This document shows, in pieces, positions 1-10,262 of a stretch of 64,000 nucleotides of DNA (the stretch's first letter is position 1; each line of letters starts with the position of its first letter). Source of the DNA: Cristatella mucedo (taxonomy: Eukaryota > Bryozoa > Phylactolaemata > Cristatellidae); assembly GCA_009760855.2 (NCBI GenBank), contig WPIO01000008.1, forward strand, positions 12,290,001-12,354,000. The letters are read 5' to 3'. The position numbers and the translations under genes are program-made. Under the pieces are notes generated by a model. It was not told the origin of the DNA, searched no databases, and saw only the letters and a program-made list of their open reading frames with translations.

Positions 1-496
1 TCGCCGCCGCCGCCGGCACCCGGAAGCCGCCGAGGCCGCTGGCACCCTCGACGAGCGTCTCCAAGCGACTGCTGTGCATCGAGTTGGACAGCTCGCTCGC
101 CGCCAGCCACGAGTTGCTCCTCGTCGCGCTCGTCGTCAGCGACGCGGCCGACGACGCTGGCGAGAGAGGCGGCGGCCTCTTTCGCGCCGCCGCCGCCTCG
201 TTCTTTTTGCCGCCCTGCGCCGGCGGCTCTCCCGGCGGCGGCTGCGGCGGCCGCGTCGCCGCGTAGCCGAGAGAGTTGGGCTTGGCGCCGATGGGCGGCA
301 GCTCGGGCAGGCTCTGCCGGCGTCGCAACGTCGTCGGCGAATCGTTCGCTGCCCGCCTCAGCACGGCCACGCCGCCGCCGCCTCCGTTGCCCTCTCGCCG
401 CATGTCGGGCGTGACGCTCGCTCTTCGGCCGAGCGCCGACTGCTTCAGAGGGTCGGGCGTTCGCGCTTTTATGTGCACTTCTGACGGCATTCCCAT
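1..496 (-). CDS. First coding exon of an unidentified gene, cut by the left window edge
   Basis: Read on the minus strand from ATG at 496-494, this frame has 165 codons and no stop before the window edge. The product is basic and of low complexity. It starts MGMPSEVHIKARTPDPLKQ and has PKA-like RRAS (residues 24-27) and RRRQSLPELPP (58-68) motifs, a Gly run (38-42), Pro-rich stretches (83-92, 108-113) and a Ser-rich part (112-143, including RSNSWLAASELSNSMHSSRL). It looks like the disordered N-terminus of a signalling or cytoskeletal protein; I do not recognise the family. The frame stays open upstream, so the start rests on the first ATG after a very good acceptor at 535-533. A second in-frame ATG lies two codons later. 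Against chance: the composition is balanced, whereas frames on the plus strand here are mostly Arg/Ala runs. No fold can be assigned. Confidence 0.62.
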   Translation of the reverse strand, partial: MGMPSEVHIKARTPDPLKQSALGRRASVTPDMRREGNGGGGGVAVLRRAANDSPTTLRRRQSLPELPPIGAKPNSLGYAATRPPQPPPGEPPAQGGKKNEAAAARKRPPPLSPASSAASLTTSATRSNSWLAASELSNSMHSSRLETLVEGASGLGGFRVPAAAA

Positions 497-532
497 TTGA
501 CCTCGCTCCGCGGGCGACCTCGTGGCCGACGG

Positions 533-768
533 CTGACCGAAAAGAACGGTGGTGGCGGAGGGAGGGGGGCGGCGTTGCGCCGATTGTAACCCGAAGCTAC
601 TGCGGTGCCAGGCCGCCGCGGCTGCAGAGCTGCTGCGAAGGAGCGTCGCCGACGGCCGACTTCCGGCGAGAAGCTACGGCGGTGGCGGCGGCAAGCGAGC
701 GCAAGCAAAAGCCGCGGCGCAGCGGCACGAGCGACGACCGCCGCTGCCGCGGCGGCGGCGGCGCTTAC
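533..768 (-). other. Predicted 5'-UTR intron of the left-edge gene
   Basis: On the minus strand a donor AG|GTAAGC sits at 770-763. A pyrimidine-rich stretch followed by TTTTCGGTCAG|CC ends at 533. The implied intron is 236 bp, leaves 36 nt of leader before the ATG at 496, and makes bases 769 to about 1000 a non-coding first exon. Inferred from splice signals only. Confidence 0.5.
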
Positions 769-1019
769 CTCGGACAGGGCAGCTGGCGATCCCAGCAGAG
801 AACTGCTTGCCAGCGCGGCAGCCGTGCACGGCCGAGCGCCTACAGCCGCCCCGGACTCGACGTGACCATCTCCAGCACTCCGGCACGCGCGGCGACGCGC
901 GGTCTGTTCCGATTTGGCCGCGGCGGCGACGGCGGGGCGCTTGCCGGAGCTTTCGGTGGCGGCGGCGGCCACCCGCGGCGGCGGCTCGGCTGGAGATGCC
1001 GGGACGGCCGCTGCGACGA

Positions 1020-1050
1020 CGACTTAACTTATACAAGGGCGCTATCGATT
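1020..1050 (-). promoter_or_regulatory. Candidate core promoter of the left-edge gene (TATA-like, DRE-like)
   Basis: The minus strand carries TATAAG at 1033-1028, which would place a start site near 1000, just before the proposed non-coding first exon. A TATCGATT sequence (plus strand, 1043-1050) resembles the DRE core of arthropod housekeeping promoters. The surroundings are CpG-dense. Inference from motifs and position. Confidence 0.35.
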
Positions 1051-1125
1051 GTTTTGTGCGCCGCCCGCGTCATTGTGTACTCGGTGAATGCGCCGCTGCG
1101 CGCTTTCGCGCGCAGCGGCCGTTGT

Positions 1126-1159
<34 letters not shown>

Positions 1160-1561
1160 GCTGGCCTTTTTCTCGGCATGCAATGCAATGCAATGCAATT
1201 CGCGCCGCCGCGAGGGCGCGAGAGCGAGCGAGCGTCGCGCCCGAATGCGACGGCTGAAGCGAGAGGCCGCGCCCGCCCGCAGCTCACGAGGCGGCGGCGG
1301 CGAGCGACACTGCGGCGGCGAGCGGCGAGACTTTCGCGAACGCGCTGCACGACCTGCGTGCGCCCGAATGCTGCTGCGGGAGTAGCGGCGCGAATTGAGC
1401 TCCGTACAGCGAGGCGGCGGCGGCCGTCGCAGCACGCGGCGGGGGCCCCTCGATGCTCGCGCTTCATCGCACGAGCATCGCGAGGCTCGCGCGATGAAGA
1501 ATGAAGCGGCCAGAGTTTGGGCGAGGTGCCCGCAAATGCGCTCGCGGTGTGCGGTCGCGCC

Positions 1562-1594
1562 ATTCGGCTTGCCGCGCCACGCGGCAAGCCGAAT
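1562..1594. repeat. Perfect inverted repeat, 14-nt arms, 5-nt loop
   Basis: ATTCGGCTTGCCGC at 1562-1575 is mirrored as its exact reverse complement at 1581-1594 around GCCAC. It can form a hairpin or cruciform in the CpG island. Confidence 0.85.
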
Positions 1595-1636
1595 CGCCGC
1601 AAACGCTCGCGGAGCCACCGCCCCCACCGCCGCAGA

Positions 1637-1675
1637 GCGCACGTGATGGCGGCGTGGCGCCGTCGTCACGTGCGC
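1637..1675. promoter_or_regulatory. Inverted repeat carrying two CACGTG E-boxes
   Basis: Arms of 18 nt (1637-1654 and 1658-1675, two mismatches) flank TGG. Each arm contains a palindromic CACGTG, the site of MYC/MAX/USF-type bHLH factors. It lies just downstream of the second minus-strand donor. Function is inferred. Confidence 0.5.
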
Positions 1676-2050
1676 GCCATTTAGCGGCGACTTACCTCGG
1701 CAGCTCGACCTCGGCGGCTCGGGCCTGGAGAGTGGCACGCTTTGGCTGCGTGATGCTCTCCGCCCTCGACTGCGGGCGCACAAACGAAAAGCCGCTGCTC
1801 TCGCGGCGGCAGCTGCGCAACGCGTGCTACGCGCGGGCGCGCGCGCTTCCAACGAATTGGCGGCCTCCTCCGAGGCGTATCGTTCCCCGCCCAAAGGCGG
1901 GCGCGAAAGACGTCGTCCCTAGCTCTCGCGGTTGACCGGAGACGCAAGCGCTGCCGGCGCGACAACGCGCCCGTCGTGCCAGATCTCGCGATGACGCAGC
2001 AACTCCGTCGGCGCTCGCGACTTCTGCGATCGAACTCGTTCTCGATTCCT

Positions 2051-2170
<120 letters not shown>

Positions 2171-2339
2171 CGTTCGCGGTGTTCCGCCCGATCCATTAGC
2201 GAGCCTCAGCGTCTCCCTCGGCTGCCTCTTCCCTTCGGTGGTCGCGCTTACGTCGAGAGAGCCCGGTGCAAATGACCCGAAAGTCCAACTGATTGATTGC
2301 TATTGAGCGAGCCGCAGCTTTCAGAGAGTGTAATAAATG

Positions 2340-2478
2340 TAAATGCAATCCATTTGTATAGCGCCCCAAGAGAACTTAATCTCTATTCAGGCGCTTCACA
2401 TGTGCCTCGGGCCTCGAGCCCACGACCTCAGCCAGGCCTTGGTCGGGGCGAGCACCTGCGAGCCGCTGCGAGTATCGA
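2340..2478 (-). mobile_element. tRNA-derived SINE, family A
   Basis: Read on the minus strand it has a pol III B-box-like GGCTCGAGGCCC, then the body GCGCCTGAATAGAGATTAAG, TTCTCTTGGGGCGCTATACA and a tail AAATGGATTGCAT. Similar copies occur at about ten other places in this window. The A-box end is reduced. Confidence 0.85.
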
Positions 2479-2479
2479 G

Positions 2480-3689
2480 ACGCTAAGGAAGCCTCTTCGA
2501 GCCACCACCGCAGCTACGTTCTCGTTTCCCTCATCGATTGACTCCTCCTTCTCCTCCTTCCCTGCGCTTCCTTCCTCCGCCGCAGCAGCAGTTCACTCGC
2601 CCGCTACGCTTTTTTCCGCGCTTCTTTCCGGCCTTTCGGCCGCACTTCCGCTCGTCCCCTTACCGCTCTCTCCGCTGATATCCTACGGTCACTTCCCTCC
2701 TCGATGGACTCCTCCTCCGCTGCGCTCTTTCTTGTTCCCGCTCTGCTCTGCCACTGACGCCACTAAGCATTGGCTTTCTGTAGACCTGCGCTGCAGCGGC
2801 GGCGGCTAGCGGCTTTGGCCCGCGAGATACGTTCGTGGACGACCAGTGCGAAATGACGGAAAGACCGATCTCCGAGCTCATGCGGCGTCGGGGGTTGCTC
2901 GCTCGCGCGCGCGCCGCTCGGGCGCACTGCAGCTCAGTTTTAGCAGCAGCTCTCTTCTCGTCGGGGTTTCAATGGCGCGATTGCATCTCAGCTAGTGCAA
3001 ATAGCTCGCGTCTCGACGCCGCTAAAAGAGGTCGCAGCGTCCATGCTGGTGAGCTTGGGTATTTTGCACCGTCATTTATCGATTTGGGTTGCGACGCTTA
3101 TCTCAGGAGAGTGAACTCTTCGGCGGCCGAGGCGCAAAAAGGTACCTCGCCAGCCAGCAGCCGATCCGTGGCTGATGGCGCGACGCGCGGCGGCGGAGCG
3201 GGTCGAGCGCCGAGCGTCGCGCGTGCGGTGCAGCGGTGGATCGGCTGTGGGCAGCCTTTGGGTACAGCAGCACCCAGGAAGAAACGCATGCCCGCCGCCG
3301 ACGCCGACGCCGCCGCCGCCGCCGGAATGAAGCGCCGACGCCGATCGGCGAGCTCGTTGCCAACGAGCCGACGACGGACAGGTCGAGAGAATGGAAGTCG
3401 GCTGCGAGCACTGCGCGAGTAACGCTAAGTCGAAAGCTGTGGCGGCGGCGCCTGCGGAGAATCGCCGAGCACGATTCAAGTGGGACGGCGACGACGGTGA
3501 CGACGCGAGCGCTCGGCTAGCGCTGCCCATGCGTAGGCGGGCGTCCGGTACGGGCCTCCGTCGTCGCCGCTTCCGGCTCGCGGGCCGCCCTCTGGCGGCC
3601 CGCGAGTCGAAGGCTCGCTCGTACGTGGCCTCCACAGTAAGCAACCGTGAGCTCGCCGCAGCGAGATGGCGGCGCCAGCTAAACCAGCC
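2480..3689. other. GC-rich non-coding stretch
   Basis: Pyrimidine-rich DNA at 2500-2760 is followed by CpG-rich DNA with a short CCGACGCCG run at 3292-3325. Several open frames over 60 codons overlap on both strands without splice signals or a recognisable domain, so no gene is called. Confidence 0.5.
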
Positions 3690-4147
3690 GAGTTAAGGGC
3701 GGGTGATAATTATTCGTGACTATGCGATCGTAGGATAGCTTATGGCCGAGGCCGTGTATAAAGCCGGCACCCTGAGATAGGCTGGGGAGTTGTGATTCCC
3801 AGCTCAGCATTGGCACTTGAAGGGGGTTTGAGCTCTAGGCGACAGAGCCGCCGGTGTACGTCATTGCCGCTGTTGAACGTCTGCAGCCGTTTGCTGCTGT
3901 CAAATAGGCTAGTCTATATTCTGGATACAGAGACAGGAGCTAGGGTATTAGCGATCTTCGTCGCTAGCCGCGATACAAGTTTCAGGCGTCACCCGTATTT
4001 GTCGGGCGGCTGCTGAAACTAGAACCACTAAGCTTTCGGCCTAGTTCTGACCGGACGTGGAGGCCGAATGGCACGTTTGTGATAGCAGAGAGGATGGGTT
4101 TGGTCAGAACTGCTCAAAATGGGAGCATTATTGCTATCCTTATGCTA
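3690..4147 (+). promoter_or_regulatory. TATA-box-containing AT-shifted patch, possible LTR or promoter
   Basis: Composition drops from CpG-rich to mixed. A good TATA box (GTATAAAGCC, about 3752-3761) is followed by a GC-balanced leader-like stretch without a coding frame. It could be a solo LTR or a stray promoter. No terminal TG/CA borders or primer-binding site were seen, so the nature is open. Confidence 0.25.
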
Positions 4148-4149
4148 AC

Positions 4150-4256
4150 CTAATGTAGCCAAGGCTTTTGAGTTCGCTATAGAAAGACCCTCCCGCGTAA
4201 CTTCCACTCAGTCTGTGTGGCTGTGCGGAGTTAACGACGGAGATGCACTGCACTAC
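4150..4256 (+). mobile_element. 3' end fragment of LINE family 2
   Basis: The stretch GAGTTCGCTATAGAAAG ... GCACTGCACTACATTAC matches the 3' ends of the copies at 15850, 29285 and 58545, which end in a GCATTGCATTACATT-type tail. Only the last ~100 bp remain. Confidence 0.6.
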
Positions 4257-4371
4257 ATTACCCGCGCGCCACCGCCTGCGGGGCGCTGACTCGGTCGGCC
4301 TCACATCGCGAGCTTGCGCGACCGGCCGGCGCGTCTATGGGAGCCTCTCTCGCGTGGAGGAGGAGATGGCT

Positions 4372-4408
<37 letters not shown>

Positions 4409-5260
4409 GTCTGGCGCTGAAGCGGCTGCGGCGGCGGCGATCTCCACCCGGCACGTCGCCGGTGCCCTTCTCGGCCCTTGTGCGGCACGCTCGCCCTAGC
4501 AGCGCTGCTAGCGCGGCCTAGCACGGATGCAGCGGCTACGCTACGCCACGCTTCGTTTCGTACGCCCGCTTTCGCAGCGGCTTCGCTACGCTGCGATTCG
4601 TACGCTGGCGATAAAATGCGCGTCTGGCTGAGCGCCGTCGATTGACCCCCGTCAGCGCCGTCGATTGACCCCCGTCGGCGGGGCACTGCGGCGATGGGCG
4701 CTGCCTGCGCGCTCGCGCCCTCCTACATGTAAACAAACGCAACAGAATGGCGCCAGCTGTGGCGAGGTGGCCGCAGCACGGCGGGTACTTCCGCCCCGTT
4801 CTATGTGCGCCGCCGCCGCGCCGAGCCTTGGTAGCGACAGCGGCGGTTCGCGAGGACTCGAGCGAGCCAAATGCGCTCGCAAATTAGCTGAACACGCGCG
4901 AGGTCGCCGCCGCGCGGCACGGCCGACTTTCCATCGAAACGCGGCCGTCGCGGCCAGCACCTGTTTCCTATTGCGGGCAGACGGCGCCGCGCGAGATTTC
5001 GCGGCGCCGTCTCCGCAGGCGCCGTCGCCGCGGGCGCTGGCCTGGATCGCACGGTCGGTCCGCCGTAGCGCCAGCGGACGGCCGTACGGTTGATCAATGC
5101 CCGCGAGACGCTGGCCGCGAGCCGCATCTATTGACCGCACGTCTCCAAGGAGGAGACTCTCTGGAGCTTGAGCCCTGCAGTCGCCCTGCGCGTGCGAACG
5201 CTCTTCGAGTCTAGCGACTCGTGCTAGTCAAGCCGCGTGTACGCCGCGAGTCTCCTGCTT
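4257..5260. other. CpG-rich non-coding stretch with a GCC run and a 25-bp duplication
   Basis: (GCC)n lies at 4370-4408. The unit GCGCCGTCGATTGACCCCCG occurs twice in tandem at about 4632-4678. Overlapping Arg/Ala-rich frames on both strands are not supported as genes. Confidence 0.5.
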
Positions 5261-5264
5261 CTGT

Positions 5265-5760
5265 CCAGCGTCAGTCTTTGGCGCGTACGTCGTCAAGACT
5301 CACTGTGAGCGGTCCAAGAATTATGGCAGACCGAACGAAGACTCGGAAACTGAGCACGGTTTCACTTTGTTGGCCCAGACCGGGCAAGTTTGAACGGTCA
5401 ACATTGCCAGATCCAATGGAACGTCAATCATACGTAGGAACGAACGACCAATCGTAGGTGCAGTCAAGGGCAACGCCCTCTTCGTTGCTTTCAAACGAAT
5501 GGCGGATGACTTGATGGGCGAAGTCATTAAAGCGTTTCCGCCAGAGTCCCTCTTTGCGGGCTCGCTGCGAGCTCGTCGTATTAGCGTCAGTAAATCATGC
5601 AACGAAAGGACACTCGTCGTTCCGTCGGGCTGGGATCCTGCGACCCTGCGAATGATTCGTGCGTCTCTGCAGCACGCCGTAGCAGCGCATTACTCCCGCA
5701 GAATGACGACTCGTGACTTGAGAGGGCATCTAGGAAGTTTGTGGAACCCTGCGGAGGCAT
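5265..5760 (+). repeat. Unclassified dispersed repeat X, copy 1
   Basis: This copy resembles 36118-36416 at the DNA level: both have a CCAG...TCTTTGG.GCGTACGTCG stretch, then GA-rich CGAA/CGAAGAC blocks and a motif encoding (V/A)DDL(M/I)G(E/K)(V/I). The 5499-5762 frame (87 codons) is open here but the other copy diverges. It is probably the remnant of an autonomous element of unknown class. No terminal repeats found. Confidence 0.5.
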
Positions 5761-5956
5761 GAGGGGCAGCGGGCGATAAGGGCAATCGCGGAAGGTTTAC
5801 AATTCGCCCGGGCGGCGGCGCATCGCGGAGCGCCACTTCCCACCTCCACAACCTGAGCAATCTTCTCACGACCGCTCCGGCGACGGAGCGAGTAGGCTTG
5901 AAAAAAAAGATTACCGAATGCTTCTTGCCACTTTCTCCTGAAGCCTGAAGACCGAA

Positions 5957-6025
5957 GCGTGACACGAGCAGGACACGAGCACGAACACGTGACACGAGCA
6001 GAACACGTGACACGAGCAGGACAGA
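5957..6025. repeat. Short minisatellite, CACGTGACACGAGCAGGA-like units
   Basis: Imperfect units of 10-26 bp built from CGTGACACGAGCAG and GAACACGTGACACGAGCAG, about four copies. Confidence 0.75.
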
Positions 6026-6566
6026 AGCCGCGTACGCGCCGCCGCTTTAGCTTTGCCTTCCCGGAGCGCCGCCGCCGAAGTGTGAGCGGAAATGACGGGC
6101 CGCGAGAAAAGTGGCGTCGGCGGCGACCAAAGGCGGAGCGAGTGCCTCTCAGAGACGAAGCCGTTGCGGAAGGGGAAAAAATGGCTGCGATCGACCATTC
6201 GCCGTCGGGGGCTGCACCTTCACTCGGCCCTTCTCCGCCGAAGCGAGCCAGTCAAGTGCGCGCGGAGCGACGAGCGGACCGGAGCGCTGCGATCGGCGTC
6301 GAAAGGGACGAGAGCGAGGGTTCGGCGCCTCGGGAGCGTTTCGCGAGAACGCGCGGCGGGCGCGCTGCCGCACGACGCGCGGGAACGAGAAGAAAAGGAC
6401 GACGAGTCGACGGGAACAGAATGGAAGGAGGGCGCAAAGAAACGGCGAACGGTGAAAGAGGAGTTGGAGCTCGACAGCGCAGGTTCTCTGAGGTGGCGGC
6501 GCGACTCGTCAGCCGCCGGAAGCGCAGCTGCCGAGCTGCGGCGGCGGCGGTTCCGAAGATAAAGCC

Positions 6567-6624
6567 GCAGGATCGGGGCGGCCTGCGAGCGTGCGCGCTC
6601 GCTCGCAGGCCGCCCCCATCCTGC
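6567..6624. repeat. Inverted repeat with 25-nt arms and 8-nt loop
   Basis: Bases 6567-6591 and 6600-6624 are reverse complements with a single mismatch. The loop is TGCGCGCT. It is a very GC-rich hairpin or cruciform former. Confidence 0.9.
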
Positions 6625-6954
6625 GAATTTTCCGGCGACAAGGGTCTGCGAGAAGGTCTGAACGCACGCAGCGCAGCGGTCCCTTTCACTTGCACACTCC
6701 TCCGCCGCCTGCGGTGCGGCTAGCATGAAGTCGAGATCGAAGCCGTTAAAAGCGCAACGCAGACCCAACGCCCGCCCGTCCTCGTTCGGTAGCATTCCGC
6801 TCGCTTCTTTTGAAGAGGCGCCCTCTGAAGCAAGAAATCAACGAGGCGAGTGGCGGAGAGCTAGGGTTGGCTGCAGCTGTGCTTCCTAGCGACAACTCGT
6901 TGAGTCGCGATGGCTCACTAGGTGAGGCGGTTGCTTTTCACTTACGGCGGGTTC

Positions 6955-7010
6955 AAGGTTGAAGGCGAGCACCTGAAGAGCAGCTGGGCCAAGCCAGCGC
7001 GGCGCGAGGA
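6955..7010 (-). mobile_element. SINE family A head fragment
   Basis: The minus strand reads GCTGGCTTGGCCCAGC...GGTGCTCGCCTTC, the A-box end of family A. The body is missing. Confidence 0.45.
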
Positions 7011-7789
7011 CTGACGCTAGTGCTATGTTCCCGCTACAGGAAAGACGCTCGTTCGCTTAAGCCTCTGCCGGCCGTTCGGAAGCATGGCGTCGCGGGCAAA
7101 GCGAGAAACTAGTTAAAGCAACTTATCGCAGAGAATACCTTGAATTTCGGACACGAGAGCCCTGAACTTTGACAGTCTACTGCGGTCGAACGGTGGAGAC
7201 CTATCGCAGCGCTCGCGTCACTGGTGTCGTTGCAGCTCGTGGCGGTCTGCTTTGGCGAGTCCTGCGCGGCTGCGTTTCGCTTTCGCAGCAAAGCGCGCTA
7301 TCCTCCGTCGCTGAAGCACCCGGCGAGCGTAATGGCGGCGCAGGGCTTCCGAGGCAGACGAGTTTCTCAGCGCCGCGGTGCGGCGCGGCTCGGCAAACCG
7401 TGGCTGGACGCTGACTGGCGGCCCCAGGGCCACGCCTCCTCGGTCGAGACGCAGCCCTAGGATTTTCCAACTCGCAGGACTCGCCACGACGCTGCACAGC
7501 TGCTAAGCCAAGTGTCAAGGTCGGGATAGCCGCTTGACCGAGTCGTGCGCGTCGTAAAAACGCTCGTCCAGCGAATGAGGATTGAAGTTCCGCGCTTTTC
7601 ACCTTCACTCTTCACGATCGCGCTCCCGTAGCTTGCACTTGGTTGGTATGAAAACATAGCGGCACATAAACGGGTAATTTCCGACCAATGAAGCCAAGTC
7701 GAGCTTCCGTTCACCACCGGTCCGAGATAGCAAACAGGTAAATGGGCTCAGAGCGTGTGCGAGCGAGTTTTCAAGGACCTATCACCCGC

Positions 7790-7840
7790 GACTCTCTCTG
7801 TCTCTGTCTGTCTCTGTCTCTCTGTCTCTGTCTCTGTCTT

Positions 7841-7895
<55 letters not shown>

Positions 7896-8104
7896 GTCTG
7901 TCTGTCTGTCTCAGTCTCTCTGTCTGTCTCTGTCTGTCTGTTTGTCTCTGTCTCTCTGTCTGTCTGTCTCTCTCTCTCTCTGTCTCAGTCAGTCTCTCTG
8001 TCTGTTTGTCTGTCTCTGTCTGTCTGTCTGTCTCAGTCCCTCTGTCTGTCTGTCTGTCTCTCTCTCTCTGTGTCTGTCTCAGTCAGTCTGTCTATCTCTC
8101 TCTC

Positions 8105-8167
<63 letters not shown>

Positions 8168-8262
8168 GTCTCTCTGTCTCTCTGTCTCTTTGTCTCTCTG
8201 TCTCTCTGTCTCTCTGTCTCTCTGTCTCTCTGTCTCTTTGTCTCTGTCTCTCTCGTGCTTTA
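7790..8262. repeat. Compound TCTG/TCTC microsatellite, about 470 bp
   Basis: Alternating TCTG and TCTC blocks with occasional TCAG and TTTG. The open frames over it on both strands are repeat translations. Confidence 0.97.
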
Positions 8263-9700
8263 GAGTTGAAAACGCACCGCCGCAACGTCGCTTCGCCGAA
8301 GCCTTGGCGCCGCACGCCACGGTGTGCTCCGGTTAGCCCGGTGGCAGCCGAGCGGTTTCCGTTAGGGGCTCTGCGTAGAGGAGTAAAGGACAGCGTACGA
8401 GCAGAACTCAGGACGGCCGGTTAGGCGGCCCCGCGTCACCGAGTGGACTTCCGCTGGCGGAGGGCGCCGGGCGGCGCCGCCTGCCCACTCGCGCGTACGC
8501 TCTCTAAACGCACACAGGCGGGAGGCGGAAAGTCGTCGAGCTCTCGTGCGGACCGATGCCCGCGGACGTGCCGGCGAAGGCAGTTTCGAGTCAACAAACA
8601 CAGGACGACCCGCAGGGCTGCAATTGACTTCGCTCTCGCGAGAACCGTCCGAGGCTCGAGAGCTTTTAGGCCGAATCAGTAGGAGGCGCTGATCCGCCCG
8701 ATCCGGCTTCAGCTGGCAGCTCGCTGCCGGCGCTGCTGCCTCTGTCCTCGACCCAGAGGCCTCGCGAGTCGAGGTCTCTCGCGGTATTTTAGCATTCGAT
8801 GCGAGACCGCGCGGCGACGACGGCGACGGCTTTGTGGTTTTCCCACTGGCCTCGTCAGTTCGCCGAGGCGTGAAGATGCCTGCAGCGAACAGCTTCGGTG
8901 CCGCGGCGGCCGAGGCTCTCGGCGGCGGTGCCACGCAGCGACAGTGCCACGCAGCGACAGCGAGAGCTGCTGCGGTCTCCGCCGAGCCTTAATTAGGGCG
9001 AGGCCTCGCTTTGATGCCTTGTTTTCAAGCTTGGCGTTGCTGCACACTCTCGCTAAGTCGTCGTCTGTGCGCGAAAACATCTGCCCCAGCTGCTACACAG
9101 CAACAACTCGTTCGAGTCTCTTGTTTCGCTGCTGCGCTACGTCAGCCAGCGCAGCGAAGTTGGTATTCAGTGAAGCGACGAGAGTCAACGTCGTCCATTT
9201 GGGCCGCGCCAAAAATTGAGCGAAACTTTGAGTCAACATTAAGGCGACTCTATCGGCATTGAGTACGAAGTCATCTGTCGCGGCGATAACTAGAATTGGC
9301 CCGGGATGGCATTCTGTCACCTTTTGTCGTCATCATAATGAGGCACTTAGCAGGTTAGCCAGGTGAAGCGAGCGCTCAACTGATCGGCCAAGAGCGGAAG
9401 CGGAGGCGACTGCGGCGGCGTCCGCTGGACAGCGGTGTGAGCGCCAGCGTCCACTGGACCGCTGCGTGAGCGCCGCTCGCCCGCAGGCGAGCAGCGCTTC
9501 AGCGCTGGAACGTGCCGCTTGGGCTGGATGCCGGAAATACGTGCGACATGCAGCGGAAGCGCCCGCACTCGCCTTTAGGGCTGATGCAAGATCCGCCATC
9601 TGCAATGCAGCTGTTTCGGTGAAATGTTTACGGCGATCGCGCGGGCTGGGGCTACGTGCTCGCGAGCACGAGCTGGCAACCGTGAATCCTGGTGGTGGTG
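8263..9700. other. GC-rich stretch without a supported gene
   Basis: Mixed GC-rich sequence, with frames up to 190 codons on the minus strand that lack recognisable domains. CCACGCAGCGACAGYG is duplicated at 8931-8960. Confidence 0.45.
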
Positions 9701-9709
9701 CACGAGGTC

Positions 9710-9875
9710 AGAGCGCTCGCTCGCTCCTCTGAGCGGCGCTCGTTCTAAGCGGCTCTTGCTCTGAGCGGCTCTCGCTCTGAGAGGCGCTCGCTCCGCCGAG
9801 CAGCACTCGCTTTGAGAGGCGCTCGCTCTGGGCGGCGCTCGCTCCTCTGAGCCGCGCTCGCTCTGGGCGGCTGGT
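9710..9875. repeat. Degenerate tandem array of GAGCGGCGCTCGCTCT-like units
   Basis: Around ten units of 14-18 bp with the core CTCGCTCTGAG(C/A)GGCG. The minus-strand Arg/Ser/Glu repeat frame is its translation. Confidence 0.8.
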
Positions 9876-10127
9876 CGTGTGACGGCAGCCGAGCGTGTGA
9901 CGGCACCCCACCGAGGACCGCCTGAAACGTGTCGATGGCGGCAAGCCGAAGCTCCGCGAGAGCTCCGCAGGAGCTCCCGGATGGCTTCGACGAGTCCGCC
10001 GCCGAGGCCCTACCACCGTGGCAGAGCGAGTAAACAGCCGCGGATGCAGCCGCCAGCTGCGCGTCAATGGCCAAGGCCGGGTCGTTGCTTCTCTGGTTTC
10101 ATCATGTCTGCTGAGAGCGGGAGACAG

Positions 10128-10262
10128 GCAGCAAGAGCGGGAGCAGCAGAAGTGACAGGAGGAGCAGGAGCAGCAGGAGCGGGAGCGGGGGAGCGGGAGC
10201 AGAAGTGACAGGAGCAGGAGCAGCAGGAGCGGGAGCGGGGGAGCGGGGGAGCGGGAGCAGAA
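10128..10262. repeat. Minisatellite of about 58-bp units (GAGCAGGAGCAGCAGGAGCG core)
   Basis: Two long units with internal GGAGCA/GGAGCG subrepeats, each beginning near AGAAGTGACAGGAG. Purine-rich strand is plus. Confidence 0.8.

Larger units (their letters stand above)
1051..2045. promoter_or_regulatory. CpG-dense promoter island with a second minus-strand first-exon donor
   Basis: CpG is very frequent. A (CCG)n run lies at 1127-1158. On the minus strand a consensus donor AG|GTAAGT lies at 1697-1690 with the same CCGAG|GTAAG context as the donor at 770, so a second, upstream first exon may splice to the coding exon at 532. No coding exon is seen; open frames here are Arg/Ala-rich artefacts. 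Confidence 0.45.
5761..7790. other. GC-rich non-coding stretch
   Basis: Contains a short tandem array of GACACGAGCAG-like units (about 5957-6025), a strong inverted repeat (6567-6624) and a SINE remnant (6955-7010). Long frames on both strands (for example 5959-6723) are Arg/Ala-rich and overlap one another; none shows a domain. Confidence 0.5.

Noticed and set aside
3690-4147. Firm call of a solo LTR retrotransposon end
   Set aside because: A TATA box is present, but no TG...CA termini, target duplication, poly(A) signal pair or second copy was seen.
7742-8336. Overlapping Ser/Leu/Val/Cys-rich frames of 160-193 codons
   Set aside because: Pure translation of the TCTG/TCTC microsatellite in several frames.
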